This document shows positions 23,540-34,884 of a stretch of DNA of 64,000 nucleotides, piece after piece. The stretch is from Cyclaneusma minus (lineage: Eukaryota; Ascomycota; Leotiomycetes; Marthamycetales; Marthamycetaceae). The number at the start of each line of letters is the position of its first letter. Within the stretch, counting starts at the first letter, position 1. The translations under genes and the position numbers were made by a program. The stretch lies in contig JAKZHN010000019.1 of assembly GCA_037179335.1 (NCBI GenBank), positions 1 to 64,000 of the forward strand, given 5' to 3'. The notes beneath the pieces were generated by a model that was not told the origin of the DNA, did no database searches, and saw nothing but the letters and a program-made list of their open reading frames with translations.

Positions 23540-24228
23540 TCGAGGCAATGGAAGGGATGTCAACTCGACTCCTTATGCAAGGTATCGCGCGACGAGCTCC
23601 GCAAGCCCTCACCAAACCTACCCAGCATCATCCGCAACGACGCCAAGATCTTCCGCCACTTCGTAGCCAGCTCCAACACCATCACCAAAGTGATGCTCAC
23701 CAGCCTCTCCAACGCCCTCGGCCTCTGCGGCACGAAAGATTCGAGAATTCGCACAGCAACGACTCCAAGTCCAACAGCACTCTCGCCATGTTCCGCTACA
23801 TCCCCGGCGACCTGACCAAAGATAAGTACATCGGCCACTAGAAGCACACCGATATTGGTTCTTTGACGCTTCTGTTCAGCGAGCAATGGGGACTGCAGGT
23901 GCAGCGACCTGGCTCAACTGACTGGGAGTTTGTCGAGCCGAAGATGGGATGTGCTGTTATCAATGTTGGTGATTCGTTGAGGTTTGCGAGTGGGCAGAAG
24001 CTGTACAGCTGTATTCACCAGCTGGTGCCGATCAATACGGAGGAGGAGAGGTACTCGGTTGCGTACTTTTTGCGACCGGCTAATGATGCGAAGTTCCCTG
24101 GTGCGAAGGGGAGGATGATCACGGCTAGTCAGTGGCATGATGAGAAGCACATTGTCTTTCAGCAGGACCATGAGAAGCAGAAAAATGGGTATACTGCTCT
24201 GATGGGAGGTATGGAACAGATTGTGTAG
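23540..24228 (+). pseudogene. 2-oxoglutarate/Fe(II) dioxygenase (isopenicillin-N-synthase-like), degenerate
   Basis: The C-terminal half of a DIOX_N/2OG-FeII_Oxy protein is recognisable. Upstream, one frame reads SRDELRKPSPNLPSIIRNDAKIFRHF and LTSLSNALGL. The next block, SNSTLAMFRYIPGDLTKDKYIGH, is in a different frame and runs into a TAG (23839-23841) immediately before KHTDIGSLTLLF. The iron ligands H and D are in HTDIG, a distal His is in CIHQLVP, and the 2OG-binding Arg sits in ERYSVAYFLRP. The N-terminal domain start is missing. A frameshift plus a nonsense codon mark it as decayed. An AT-rich MITE lies just downstream. Confidence 0.75.
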
Positions 24229-24399
24229 TGTTGGATGTTTCTAAGAAGTAAAAGCTTTTTGTGGGGAGTTGTATCATGTAGCCCCTTTCGGCATCTCTGG
24301 GCTCTTTGGGGCTAGGATATGACAAAGGCCCTTGACAAGGCTAGCATGTTTGAGGGCACTTGAGCTTCTCCTGAGTTAGGTGCTTGGCCAAATTGAATA

Positions 24400-24622
24400 C
24401 AGTGGGTGGAAAAAAGTCTGAATACGGCCTACAGTCTCCGCTGGATTGCGAGTATTCCAAATAACCAGGAATATTCCCAGCAACTAGAAATATTCCAGGT
24501 GCTTTGGAATATCCCAAGTAATTTGGGACATGTTAAATTGTTGGGAATATTTCTAGTTATTTGGAATATTTGCTATTATTCGGAGACTATAAACCGTATT
24601 CAGACATTTTTTCCTCCCACTG
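24400..24622. mobile_element. Tc1/mariner-type MITE with TA duplication and 19-bp subrepeats
   Basis: The left end CAGTGGGTGGAAAAAAGTC (24400-24440) and right end (24581-24622) are inverted repeats of about 42 bp with few mismatches, flanked by TA on both sides. CAGTGGG at the termini plus TA is typical of Tc1/mariner elements. The interior consists of about six degenerate 19-bp units of the form AGTAACTRGGAATATTCC. Internal-repeat structure resembles the family-1 elements at 20711 and 26075, though the termini differ. Non-coding. Confidence 0.75.
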
Positions 24623-24873
24623 TAGTTTCGTCCCTACCTAATCAAGTGTTTGACATTATTTCAGCTTCTTCGAGGTCTTTGGTGAAGCCTTTCAAAACAA
24701 GTACAACGGAATACATTTCTAGAAACCTGATCGCCTGATTTAGCTACGCTTCTAGAAGTGGCATGGAGAACCTAGTTTTTTTGACTTCGACATATATAGG
24801 GCATCGGATACCTGCGTAGCTTTCCAAATCCCCCTATCTGCAATCCTCAGATTCAGTAATCCCTTACTTCACC

Positions 24874-25900
24874 ATGACGAGCACTCAGAGTTATGGCTGG
24901 CCCACCCCGGAAAGGGAGAAGACCATGTACCAATTCCCATGCCGGCACTGCAACAGACCTGGATCTGGCATTCCATTCGCTCGCCTGGATATCGAGACAA
25001 AAACACGCGCCCTTGAGAAAAAATTCTCGCTGCTCCAGCCCCCAGTTCAGCCCCAGTCCAAGCTACTGCAGCTCCCCCGAGAGCTGCGCAATATGATCTA
25101 CACTTACCTCATCAGTCAGCTCACATTCAGAATCCGCTCCAGGACATGTGGGCGTGAAGACTGCCATCCTAAAGCTCGCCTTGCATTCCTCCGGGTCTGT
25201 CGACAAGTCTACAAAGAACTTGTTCCGCTATGGCTCCGAGCGGCTTGCCACATTCGAGGATAAAAACGATTTTTCTATCACGAGTGCAGAGCGTGCTTTG
25301 GCAGAACACGTTCCACGCTCCGCTCGCTTGCAGATTGGTAATCTCAGATTCAAGATTACTCGATATGATCTCATGGATATGGAGCATCGAATAAGAGGGT
25401 GGCTTATCCCATTCGATGACGGTGACCCCGGGGGATTCGCAGACTTGGCCCTGGATACTTTGACTGTTCACCTATCAGGAATTGATAGTTACTGGTGCTT
25501 TATCGAGAATCTTGTGACGTCTGGAGAAGGATGGAAAACTTTGCAGATCATCGGCGAACCCATGATGATGGGCTTTGATTCTGGCGTTGGAAGACCCCGG
25601 CCAAGCACTTGGAACCACATGCTTCTGAGTCGAGATGGCGCAGAGTCTGGATCATCTGTGACTCTGTACCTGTCAAAGCAGCCACACCGACACGGGGAGA
25701 CCTCGCTAGGCATCTCGATGTGTCGCATTTTCAATCAGCGAGAGGAAGGGAAGGACGGCTTGATGGAGTTCGATAGGCCAGCTCTGAGTGAGCTGGAGGC
25801 TGCCAGCGCGGCAGGAAAGAAGATCATGGTCATTGTCAAGCGTGGCAAGAACGTGCCTACACGCCGAGGATTGGTATTTAAAAAGGACACCAAAGGCTAA
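24874..25900 (+). pseudogene. 2EXR-type protein, paralogue 3, frameshifted
   Basis: The first frame (24874-25263) encodes MTSTQSYGWPTPE, then the family block LLQLPRELRNMIYTYL and LAFLRVCRQVYKELVPLWLRAA, and stops. The rest of the family, from TFEDKNDFSITSAERAL through ESGSSVTLYLSK to the terminal strand KKIMVIVKRGKNVP, continues in the +1 frame to 25900. The frames overlap around 25230-25260, where no GT-AG intron of the right length is visible. A one-base indel is the simplest explanation, either real decay or an assembly error. The two intact relatives lie at 2914 and 5022. Confidence 0.7.
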
Positions 25901-26074
25901 AGCCGTCCCATTGCTGGTTGAGGTCCGCGAGGCTTCGTCAAAGTACTGTAACGATAACTTTCGGAATCAGCATTCGGCTTTGCAATTGGAAGACAGAAGT
26001 TAGAGCTTCTATGAAGCCGAGAAAGTACATGATAGTCTTTAGAAGTGGAACGAACGAATGCATGAAGCTATCTC

Positions 26075-26253
26075 GTGGTGACAATTCTTGTACGCTTGTG
26101 AATATCTCCAATAATGAAGAATATCGCAAGTAATCAGGAATATTCCGAGTGACTGGACGGTTTTCGAATAATCAAGAGTATTTCGAAAATGCATATCTCG
26201 AATATACTCTCAAGTCGTAGTACCTTGGCTGAGCGCACAAGAATTGTCACCAC
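26075..26253. mobile_element. MITE-like element, family 1, copy B
   Basis: Starts GTGGTGACAATTCTTGTACGC and ends GCGCACAAGAATTGTCACCAC, inverse ends shared with the element at 20711-20966. The interior has GAATATCTCC, AGGAATATTCC and CGAATATAC motifs. It sits about 150 bp 5' of the actin-related gene and could influence its promoter. Confidence 0.65.
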
Positions 26254-26406
26254 CTAACAAGTACTAGCGTGCAGCGGAAGAATATTTCGCCGAAAGCAAG
26301 TCGCGAAACAGCTTCGCGACTTGCGAGCTCACAAAACATCGGCCGAGCTACGCATCTCCAAATAACCGCATAATTCGTCGCACAAACCCTTGCGCAGACC
26401 TCAATC

Positions 26407-27866
26407 ATGGCGGCGCAACCGATGTCGTCGGCGGTTCCTCCCAATGATGTCTACGGCGGAGGTACTCCATTCCCCACCCAAGCTTCCGCAACCTCAACCG
26501 CTGACCCTCCGCAGACGAAGTATCCGCTCTAGTTCTCGACCCCGGCTATGCCTACACACGCGCTGGATTTGCCGGTGAAGACATACCCAAAGCCGTAGTC
26601 CCAGGCTACTATGGCGCCGTGGTCAAAGACGGAGAAGCCGATAAACTGCTCTTTGGCGACAACTATATCCATACGCCTCGCGATGGCCTCGAGATCCGGA
26701 ATCCCATGGACAAAGATGGCATAGTGCAAGAGTGGGATTCGGCGACTAAGTTGTGGGAATACGCAATTAACTCGCGACTTACGAGTTTCAAGCCGGTGAA
26801 CAATGGCAAGGGCAAAGGGAAGGCTGTTGATGAAGATACGGTCATGGAGGGCATGGATAGTGTGGAAGATGGAGATGGAGGCTTGGAAGAGCATCCGTTG
26901 TTGATGAGCGAGACGGCGTGGAATACGCCGAAGAACAGGGAGAAAAGTATCGAGGTGGCGATGGAGTCGTGGAATTGTCCGGCTTTCTGGCTCGCGCGAA
27001 ACAGTGTGCTGGCTGCGTATGCGGCTGGCAAATCTACAGCACTCGTCATTGACGTCGGTGCCACGACTATTACCGTGACGCCTATCCACGATGGCCTGAT
27101 CTTGAAGAAGGGCATCCAACGATCCGGGCTCGGTGGAAACTGGCTGGGTGACCAGGTCAAGCATATGTTGTCGACGCAGGAGCCACCAGTCGACATCGTG
27201 CCCCACTACATGATCAAGAGCAAAACAGCCGTCAACCACGGCGAGCCGGCCAAAGCCACCTACAGAAAATTCGACTTCTCGCCCTCCCAATCCTACCACA
27301 GCCTCCAACAAGACCGCGTCATAACCGAATTCAAAGAATCCGTAGTCCACGTCTGGCCCGGCCAGGGCCGCCTCTACAGCGGCCAAAACGAAGACTACGT
27401 AAACACCCATCCCGGCCGCCCCTTCGAAATGCCCAACGGCTACAACCAGATATGGAAAATCGAGCGCTTCAAAGTCGCCGAGGGCATGTATGACGAAAAG
27501 GCCGCTTATATAACTTCAGGCAGTCCAAGCGCACCTTCGAAGAGTGAAACCATCCCGGAAATGATCAAAGCGTGTATGGGCGGCGTGGACATCGATATCA
27601 GAATGCACCTCCTGGGCAACGTGGTAGTGACCGGTGGCGGAAGTCTGCTCAGCGGCTTCAACGACCGGTTGTACAACGAGCTGAGCAGCATGTTCCCGGG
27701 TGCCAAGGTCAAGATAACAGCAGCTGGCTTGTCGGCCGAGAGGAAGTTTGGTGCTTGGATTGGAGGAAGTATTCTGGCGAGTCTGGGAACTTTTCACCAG
27801 ATGTGGATTTCGAGGAAGGAGTATGAGGAGTTTGGTGTTGGGGTGGTGGAGAAGAGGTGCAAGTGA
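26407..27866 (+). CDS. ARP4: Actin-related protein 4 (NuA4/SWR1/INO80 subunit)
   Basis: Nuclear actin-fold subunit shared by the NuA4 acetyltransferase and the INO80 and SWR1 remodelers. Two exons, 26407-26461 and 26515-27866, with a 53-bp intron, give 468 aa. The actin fold starts ALVLDPGYAYTRAGFAGEDIPKAV, with the first phosphate loop. DGLEIRNPMDKDGIVQEWD is the ARP4/BAF53-specific block. ALVIDVGATTITVTPIHDG is the second phosphate loop, IQRSGLGGNWL follows, and NVVVTGGGSLLSGFNDRLYNEL is the adenosine-binding region. A Lys/Asp-rich insert (GKGKGKAVDED) about residues 120-150 is usual for fungal Arp4. The C-terminal FGAWIGGSILASLGTFHQMWISRKEYEEFG is strongly conserved. Housekeeping and probably essential. 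Confidence 0.95.
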
Positions 27867-29919
27867 GGAAGAGGTGGTGCTTTGTGCTGCGATGGGACTT
27901 CTTGCTAGAGGATGGGCTGGTGGTTGGGCTATGGCGTATGGTGTTTGGTGAGAGCTGGGCTACTGGGTATAATTCTATCAGATGGATTTCGCGCCCACAA
28001 AAGTTAGCATAGAGTGAGAGATGGTATCAGCACCAGAAATCCAAGATGACTTTGAGGAATTACGCTCAAATGCTCAGCATTTCAGTGCAATCTAGACTTG
28101 GCAACGTATGAGCATTAATTCCAGGATCTTCTCATCCCATTGAGGCTGCCCCTATATTTATCTGTAAAGGGGATCAATAAATGTGTCAGGTCTATCATTC
28201 AACAGACACTTTTGCCTTTTGGAATTCGAGAGTCGGAGGCGGAGGCGAGTGTGAGGCCAAAAAAAAACCTGCAAAAGATTGCGAGGACAAAACTAAAATA
28301 GTGCCCGAACGGCATTCTCATGCATGGTACTGGCGAGCTAATTGTGCAGGACAAGCAGTCTACTTTGTTACACGTTGACACGTCCGAATAGGAATCTGGG
28401 TCTAGGAATCTGGGTCTAGGATCCTCGTGACGCGCATCAAAACGAGTGGAGCAGAGTGAAGCAGTGACTTGGACAGGCTACATTTAACGAGTCTGTTTTG
28501 TTGCACATCTGATATATCCGGGTAGGAATACGGGCTAGAAATACCTTATGGATAATGGGCTAGGGGTGAAGCGTGGCTTGAGGCGTGGCTTGAGGCGAAT
28601 AGGCTGCTTTGTTGCACATCGTATGTATACTATGTCCGGACGGGGTCTGTACGGGCGGGGGAGCATGGGAGCATGGGAGCATGGAGAAGAATCGGTGGCA
28701 GCGATTCTACGTGTAGCAAAATATTTGGAGCGCGATACTTGATATGGGCAGGCAGTTTCTCTACATCAATCTCTGCTGTCGCTTGAATCTTCAATTAGGT
28801 ACCAAGATGTCGGATGATGCTTTTCATTGTAAGTCATAGTAAAAGAAGGTAACTTGGTTCCTGCATGGATAGCATGGGCGTTATACATGTAGTTGTTAAT
28901 CAATGGTGCTCGCAAAATCAGGCCCTCAATTCCATCTTCCCACACCCCTTTTTCCTTCTCCATTTTCCATTTTCATCGTACTGTGTACATCCTTCATTCT
29001 GATCCATAAACACCTCCCCTTTCTCTCACTCCCACCACTCTCCCACCCTCTCTCTCACCCGTTCCTACACACTCTCTCCAAGCCGCTGACCTAAAAAAAA
29101 ACATCAAAAAATCTGCGAAGCCAACCCCAGGACTCCCACATCTAAACCGAAAGTTTACCAGCCTACCTACGTAACGTGCCACCAACAATTTAGGAATTCG
29201 AGTCCCAGCCATCCAATACTTTCTCCTGAAGCACAGAGCGATCACAAACTTCTAAGAGAGTTCCACCGCGGCCCATCCCAAAAGCCAGCGACAGCGACAG
29301 CACGTTCGTGTCAAACGGTGCTCGAACGTAAGCGAGCCATGTCTGCTTCCTATACCTAATTGCCACGGCGTTCGAACCACTGGGCCCAGGGAGCTCTTTG
29401 ACTACCTAGCTGGGAGTGTTGGGTGGGTTTTGGTAGATGTGGTGTGGCGGAGAAAGTGTTGAAGGGAGTAGGAAGGGCAAGCGATGTGTGAAGAGGGAAG
29501 GAGCACGAGGCTAAGAATTAAAAAAGAGCCTGTGGCTAGACTGAAGACTCGCCGCGGAAAGAAAGATGTTGTGGCGAGCAGTGCTAGGCGAGCGGACAGA
29601 AAGGGGGCTTGGAATGTTGGACAAGATATTTTGATGCTTTCTAGCATGTAGCCTGAGCAAACTGAATTCTGCTGAAACAGAAGGCAGTATGGTAGGTACT
29701 CTGTGATACAGTGAGGCTGTTAGCGTCCGTTCAAATCGCTTGTATACTAGCAGACGGGAAATTCTGAAATCGAGTAGTGAAGGCATCAGAAAATCTCTCC
29801 GGCAAAATTACAGTATTAAAGGGGCCTGTCTCCCTAGGTATCTATTTACGGAAACTTTTTTTTGTACCAGCTTCCCTGCTTTTTGAAATGAAGTAAAATA
29901 CCATTCAGACGCTCATAAT
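27867..29919. other. Intergenic; degenerate repeats at 28360-28640
   Basis: No gene is supported. Between 28360 and 28640 three degenerate units share a CTxTTTTGTTxCACxT core followed by GGAAT/ACGGG(T)CTAG(G)AA motifs; a GGAATCTGGGTCTA pair is directly repeated at about 28392-28420 and GCGTGGCTTGAG at about 28570-28593. Poly-A and pyrimidine-rich tracts lie at 28940-29110. Confidence 0.5.
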
Positions 29920-31298
29920 CTATTGCATCTCAATGACAAGCGCAGAGGCTCCTCCGCCACCGTTGCAGATACCTGCAACACCAATCTTGCCCTTCTTCTC
30001 TTGCAGCACGCTAATCAACGTAGTGACAATTCTGGCACCCGAGCAACCCAGTGGGTGACCCATAGCCACAGAGCCACCGTGGATGTTAACACGATCAGGA
30101 GAAAGACCCAAGATCTTGCAGTTAGCGAGCGCCACAACAGAGAACGCCTCGTTGATCTCATAAGCATCAACCTGCGAGTCCTCAACCTTGGCGTGCTTCA
30201 TAGCCTTAGGGATGGCCTTGGCAGGAGCAGTCGTGAACTTGCTAGGCGCCTGGTCCGCATCGCCCCAACCCAGGATCTTAGCAAGAGGCTTAACACCCAA
30301 CTCCTTAAGCTTGGCTTCGGAAACCAAGACAACGGCAGCGGCGCCGTCGTTGATGGGTGCTGCGTTGGGTGCGGTGATGGTGCCGCCGTAGACGGGACGA
30401 CCGGCCTTGAGCTTCTCGATGTTGAGGTTCTTGACTTCGTCGTCTTTGTCGATCTTGATGTTGGGCTTGCCGCGACCGCCGCTGACTTCGATAGGGGCGA
30501 TTTCGGTGAAGAGACCGGCTGCGGTGGCCTTTTGGGCGCGCTGGTAACTCTCAATGGCGTATTCGTCTTGCTGTTCGCGGGAGATAGAGTGGTCTTGGGA
30601 ACACTCTTCGCCTTGCATGATCATGTGCTCTTTCTTGCCGAAGGCGTCGGTCAGACCGTCGCGGAGGACTCCATCGATGAGGGTTTGGTCGCCGAGCTTG
30701 GAGCCGGTGCGGGAGGTGGCGAGATAGTGGGGGGCGTTGGACATGGACTCGGTACCACCGGCGACGATGACGTCGGCGTTGCCGGTCATGATGGTTTGGG
30801 CTCCAAGGATAATGGCTTTGAGGCCGGAGGCGCAGACCTTGTTGACGGATGTTGCGACAGTCGTGTCAGGGAGACCACCTAGGATAGCACATTGTCTGGC
30901 AGGGTTTTGGCCCAGGCTTTGGTGATATGTTAGCCATTGCACGACTGTTGAAGTTTTGAGGCTTGAACTCACTTGGCAGACAAGACGTTTCCGAAGAAAA
31001 CTTCCTCGACATGTTCGGGCTTGACTTCAGGAACACGCTCAAGAGCAGCTGGACTCGAGTTAGTATAGGTTTTCAAAGTATTTCCAGTATATATCAATTG
31101 TTAAACCTGTCTCACATACACTTGATGGCGTGGGCTCCCAATTGAGTGGCGTTCAGGCTCGAGAGAGACCTGACAGGTAAAGTTAGCTGAGCTCCTAAAG
31201 TAAGCTGGCAGAAAAAGCTTTGGTCCAGCTTACCCAAGGAAAGAACCAATTGGTGTTCTCACGGCGGAGACGATGTAGACGGGAGGAAGGTTCGACAT
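29920..31298 (-). CDS. ERG10: Acetyl-CoA C-acetyltransferase (thiolase II)
   Basis: Condenses two acetyl-CoA to acetoacetyl-CoA, the first step of the mevalonate pathway. Four exons, 31234-31298, 31120-31169, 30973-31048 and 29920-30916, give 395 aa with all junctions in frame. MSNLPPVYIVSAVRTPIGSFLG starts the thiolase N-domain. NKVCASGLKAIILGAQTI carries the acylated nucleophile Cys, NIHGGSVAMGHPLGCSGARI the catalytic His, and GICNGGGGASALVI the second Cys. There is no obvious mitochondrial presequence, so the cytosolic ERG10 form is more likely than the mitochondrial one. The gene is divergent from SNU114 over a 359-bp shared promoter. Length and residues are standard. Confidence 0.95.
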
Positions 31299-31657
31299 AT
31301 TTGCAGGAATTGGATTTTGGACTCGATGTTTCAGCTCCAGCGATGTTTTAAGCAAGAAATTGGATTGTTCTCGAAGTCCGATGGCGGATTTGCTCTCCAA
31401 TGGTGGCGGTGTGTCTTAATATTGTCCCTGAGGGGTCCAGTGGGGTTGAATGCAAGGGTCCAGCACGCTAAGACGCTAGCGGCTTAGTGCCACCTTGAAG
31501 TCAGGTGATCAGCGGCCTAGAAATCGCAGCCGCAGATCAAGGACGCGCTGAAAGTTTTGGGCGCGAAGCGACAGCTTGACGACCTCTACGTGAGCTCTTT
31601 TCCGGCCTCCAGCTTCATCTTCTTCTCCTACGACAATCGCAAATCATATCCGACACC
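31299..31657. promoter_or_regulatory. Divergent promoter between ERG10 and SNU114
   Basis: 359 bp between two divergent start codons. No repeated motif or clear TATA element was recognised. Confidence 0.5.
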
Positions 31658-34600
31658 ATGGATGACCTCTATGATGAGTTAGACGCCCGCCCTGTTGTTC
31701 AATCCTCAAAACCAAGCTGATTATCGCCTCTAGGTTCGGTAACTTCATTGGTGAGGCCGAAGAGTCGGAGGAGGAGTCGCAGCATGGCGTCGATGCCGGC
31801 GCATACACATACGATGACGAGGAAGATGCGCCAGAACCGACAGGCCAGGAGTTGATGGAAATCGACGGTTTGCGCCGCCTCAATTCTCTGTCTCGGCACA
31901 AGAACTGACGTCCCATGCAGAAGATGGCCCTTCAAATGCCGTTATCCTTCACGAAGACAAGCAGTACTATCCGACAGCGGAGCAAGTCTACGGTCCAGAT
32001 GTCGAGACTATGGTCCAGGAGGAAGATGCGCAGCCACTCACTCAACCCATCATCGCGCCCGTCGAGAAGAAGCGGTTCACCATCCAGGAGGCTGATTTAC
32101 CGGCCGTGTACTACGATCGAACGTTTATGACCGACCTCATGAATTTCCCCGATCAAATACGGAACATAGCCTTTGCAGGCCATTTACATCACGGAAAGAC
32201 GGCTTTAATGGATATGCTGGTGTTGGAGACTCACAACTTAATGCAAGAGAAGCTGGATAAGAGGACTGGCAGGAAAAGGGACGAGCAACTACGATACACC
32301 GATATCCATGTTCTGGAGAGGGAACGAGGACTATCCGTCAAGGCCGCACCAATGAGCCTGGTCCTGCAGAGCTCGAAGGGCAAGTCACATCTCGTCAACA
32401 TCATAGATACTCCCGGACACGTCAATTTTGTCGACGAGGTTGCCGCTTCATTGAGGCTAGTCGATGGAGTGGTTCTGGTTGTCGATGTTGTCGAGGGAGT
32501 CCAAGTCAACACGGAGCAGATTATCAAATACGCCGTCCTCGAGGGCCTCCCTATGACCCTCGTGGTCAACAAAATGGACCGTTTGATACTGGAGCTGAAG
32601 CTACCCCCTACGGACGCATATTTCAAGCTCAAGCACGTTATCGAGGAGGTGAACACCGTCATCGAGAACACCCTTCCAGGCCAAGGCGAAAAGCGACGAA
32701 TAAGTCCCGAGAAAGGAAACGTACTCTTCGCATGTAGCAGTATGGGATGGTGCTTTACTTTGCAATCATTTGCAAAGATGTACGCGGATAGCTACCCCGG
32801 CGTCAACACCACCGAGTTTGCCCGACGGTTATGGGGCGACATTTTCTACAATCCGAAGAAGCGGTCTTTTACCCGGAAAGCTGTCGAAGAAAGAGCGAAG
32901 AGGAGTTTTGTTAACTTTGTGCTCGAACCCATCTACAAGCTTTACTCACACACCATCAGTGAGAGTCCTGAAGACCTCAAGGAGACACTGGCGAAGCTAG
33001 GGATTTTCCTCAAACCATCACAGTTCAAGACTGATGCCAGGGTTCTGCTGAAGCTTGTCTGCGAGCAGTTCTTCGGCGCTGCAAGTGGTTTCGTGGATAT
33101 GGTTGTGGACCATATTCCTTCGCCAGCTGAGGCAGCCGAGGAGAAGATCAAACGATATTACACCGGACCACTGGATACGAAAGTCGCGAAGGCTTTACAG
33201 ACCTGTGATCAAGATGGGCCGCTTGTCATTCAGATAACCAAGTTGTTCAACACCAGTGATGCGAAGAATTTCAATTCGTTTGGAAGAGTTATGAGCGGTA
33301 CTGCTCGTCCTGGGCAACAAGTCAGGGTTCTCGGAGAGGGATACTCTTTGGACGATGAGGAAGATATGAGCATGGCAACGATTTCCGATGTATGGATCGC
33401 TGAAACGCGATACAACATCCCCACAGATGGAATTCCTGCAGGAAACTGGGTGCTATTAGGAGGCGTTGACAATTCCATTGTGAAATCAGCCACGCTTGTC
33501 CCACCCAAACTGGAGGACGACGAAGATGCATACATCTTCAAACCGATCACACATTTTACGGAGTCTGTGTTCAAGGTAGCTGTGGAGCCCATCAATCCAT
33601 CGGAACTGCCCAAGATGTTAGATGGCCTGCGGAAAATCAACAAAAGCTACCCCTTAATCACAACCAAGGTGGAAGAATCGGGAGAACACGTTATTCTGGG
33701 AACCGGCGAGCTGTACATGGATTGCGTTCTGCACGACCTGCGTCGACTCTATGCAGACATGGAGATCAAGGTCTCAGATCCAGTCACACGATTTTGCGAA
33801 ACCGTCGTCGAGACGTCTGCGATCAAATGCTACGCCCTGACTCCCAACAAGAAGAACAAAATCACAATGGTGGCTGAGCCCTTGGACCAGGGCATTGCGG
33901 AAGACATTGAGAGCGGCAAAGTCAGCATCAAGAACCCAATTCGCGTGACGGGCAAGTTCTTTGAAGAAAACTATGGCTGGGATTTGTTGGCTTCGAGAAA
34001 CATTTGGGCTTTTGGACCTGACGACATGGGTCCGAATATTCTGCAGAATGATACACTGCCATCTGAAGTAAGTTTGTTTTAGAGTTGATGGTGTGGTGTT
34101 GTGGGAATTGGGGGAAATGACTTCCTAGTTGGGCCGTTTTTGATGCTGATTGGATCTGCAGGTGGATCAAAGGATGTTATCGCAGGTTCGCGACACCATC
34201 CGACAAGGTTTCAGTTGGGCGACTCGAGAAGGTCCCTTGTGCGAAGAGCGTGAGTATCCCTAATCTCGGAGAATATTCTTGCGTCTTTCCAGCGCCGATC
34301 TAGCACTAACGATGATCACAGCAATTCGTAATTCAAAGTTCAAAATCATGGATGTGGCACTAGCAAGCGAAGCCATCTTCCGCGGTGGCGGCCAGATAAT
34401 CCCCACATCGCGACGTGCCTGTTACAGCGCATTTCTCATGGCCTCACCCCGGCTCATGGAGCCCGTCTACTCATGCTCCATGACCGGCCCCGCGGACAGC
34501 GTCTCCTCGCTCTACACCGTCCTCGCCCGCCGCCGCGGCCACGTCCTTTCCGACGGCCCCATCGCCGGCACACCCCTCTACCGCGTCTCCGGCCTCCTAC

Positions 34601-34884
34601 CCGTAATCGACAGCTTCGGTTTCGAAACTGACTTGAGAATTCATACCCAAGGACAAGCTATGGTTTCTCTGGTGTTTGATCGATGGAGCATTGTGCCGGG
34701 CGATCCGCTGGATAAAGAGGTGGTGCTGAGGCCGCTGGAGCCGGCGGGGGCGCAGGCCACGGCACGTGATTTTGTACTGAAGACGAGGAGGAGGAAGGGG
34801 TTGAGTGAGGATGTGTCGGTGGCGAAGTTTCTGGAACCGGAGTTGTTTGCGAGCTTGAAGGAGAGTGGGTTGTTGGACGGGTAG
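31658..34884 (+). CDS. SNU114: U5 snRNP GTPase Snu114 (EF-2-like, Cwf10/EFTUD2)
   Basis: Spliceosomal GTPase that controls U4/U6 unwinding and spliceosome disassembly with Brr2 and Prp8. Five exons, 31658-31677, 31734-31867, 31921-34067, 34162-34249 and 34322-34884, give 983 aa, the usual length. The acidic N-terminal extension (EEESEEE, DDEEDAPE) is typical of Snu114 and absent from EF-2. G1 is AGHLHHGKTALMD, G3 is DTPGHVNFVDE and G4 is NKMDR. TKVEESGEHVILGTGELYMDCVLHDLR lies in domain III-IV, and PRLMEPVYSCSMTG begins domain V. The His-rich G1 (HLHHGKT) distinguishes it from EF-2. Introns are 53-94 bp. Housekeeping. Confidence 0.95.

Noticed and set aside
26529..27410. 293-codon frame opposite ARP4
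   Set aside because: Antisense shadow of a strongly conserved gene; no family resemblance.
29923..30882. 319-codon frame opposite ERG10
   Set aside because: Shadow of a well-supported thiolase exon on the other strand; composition is Gly/Asp/Val low complexity.
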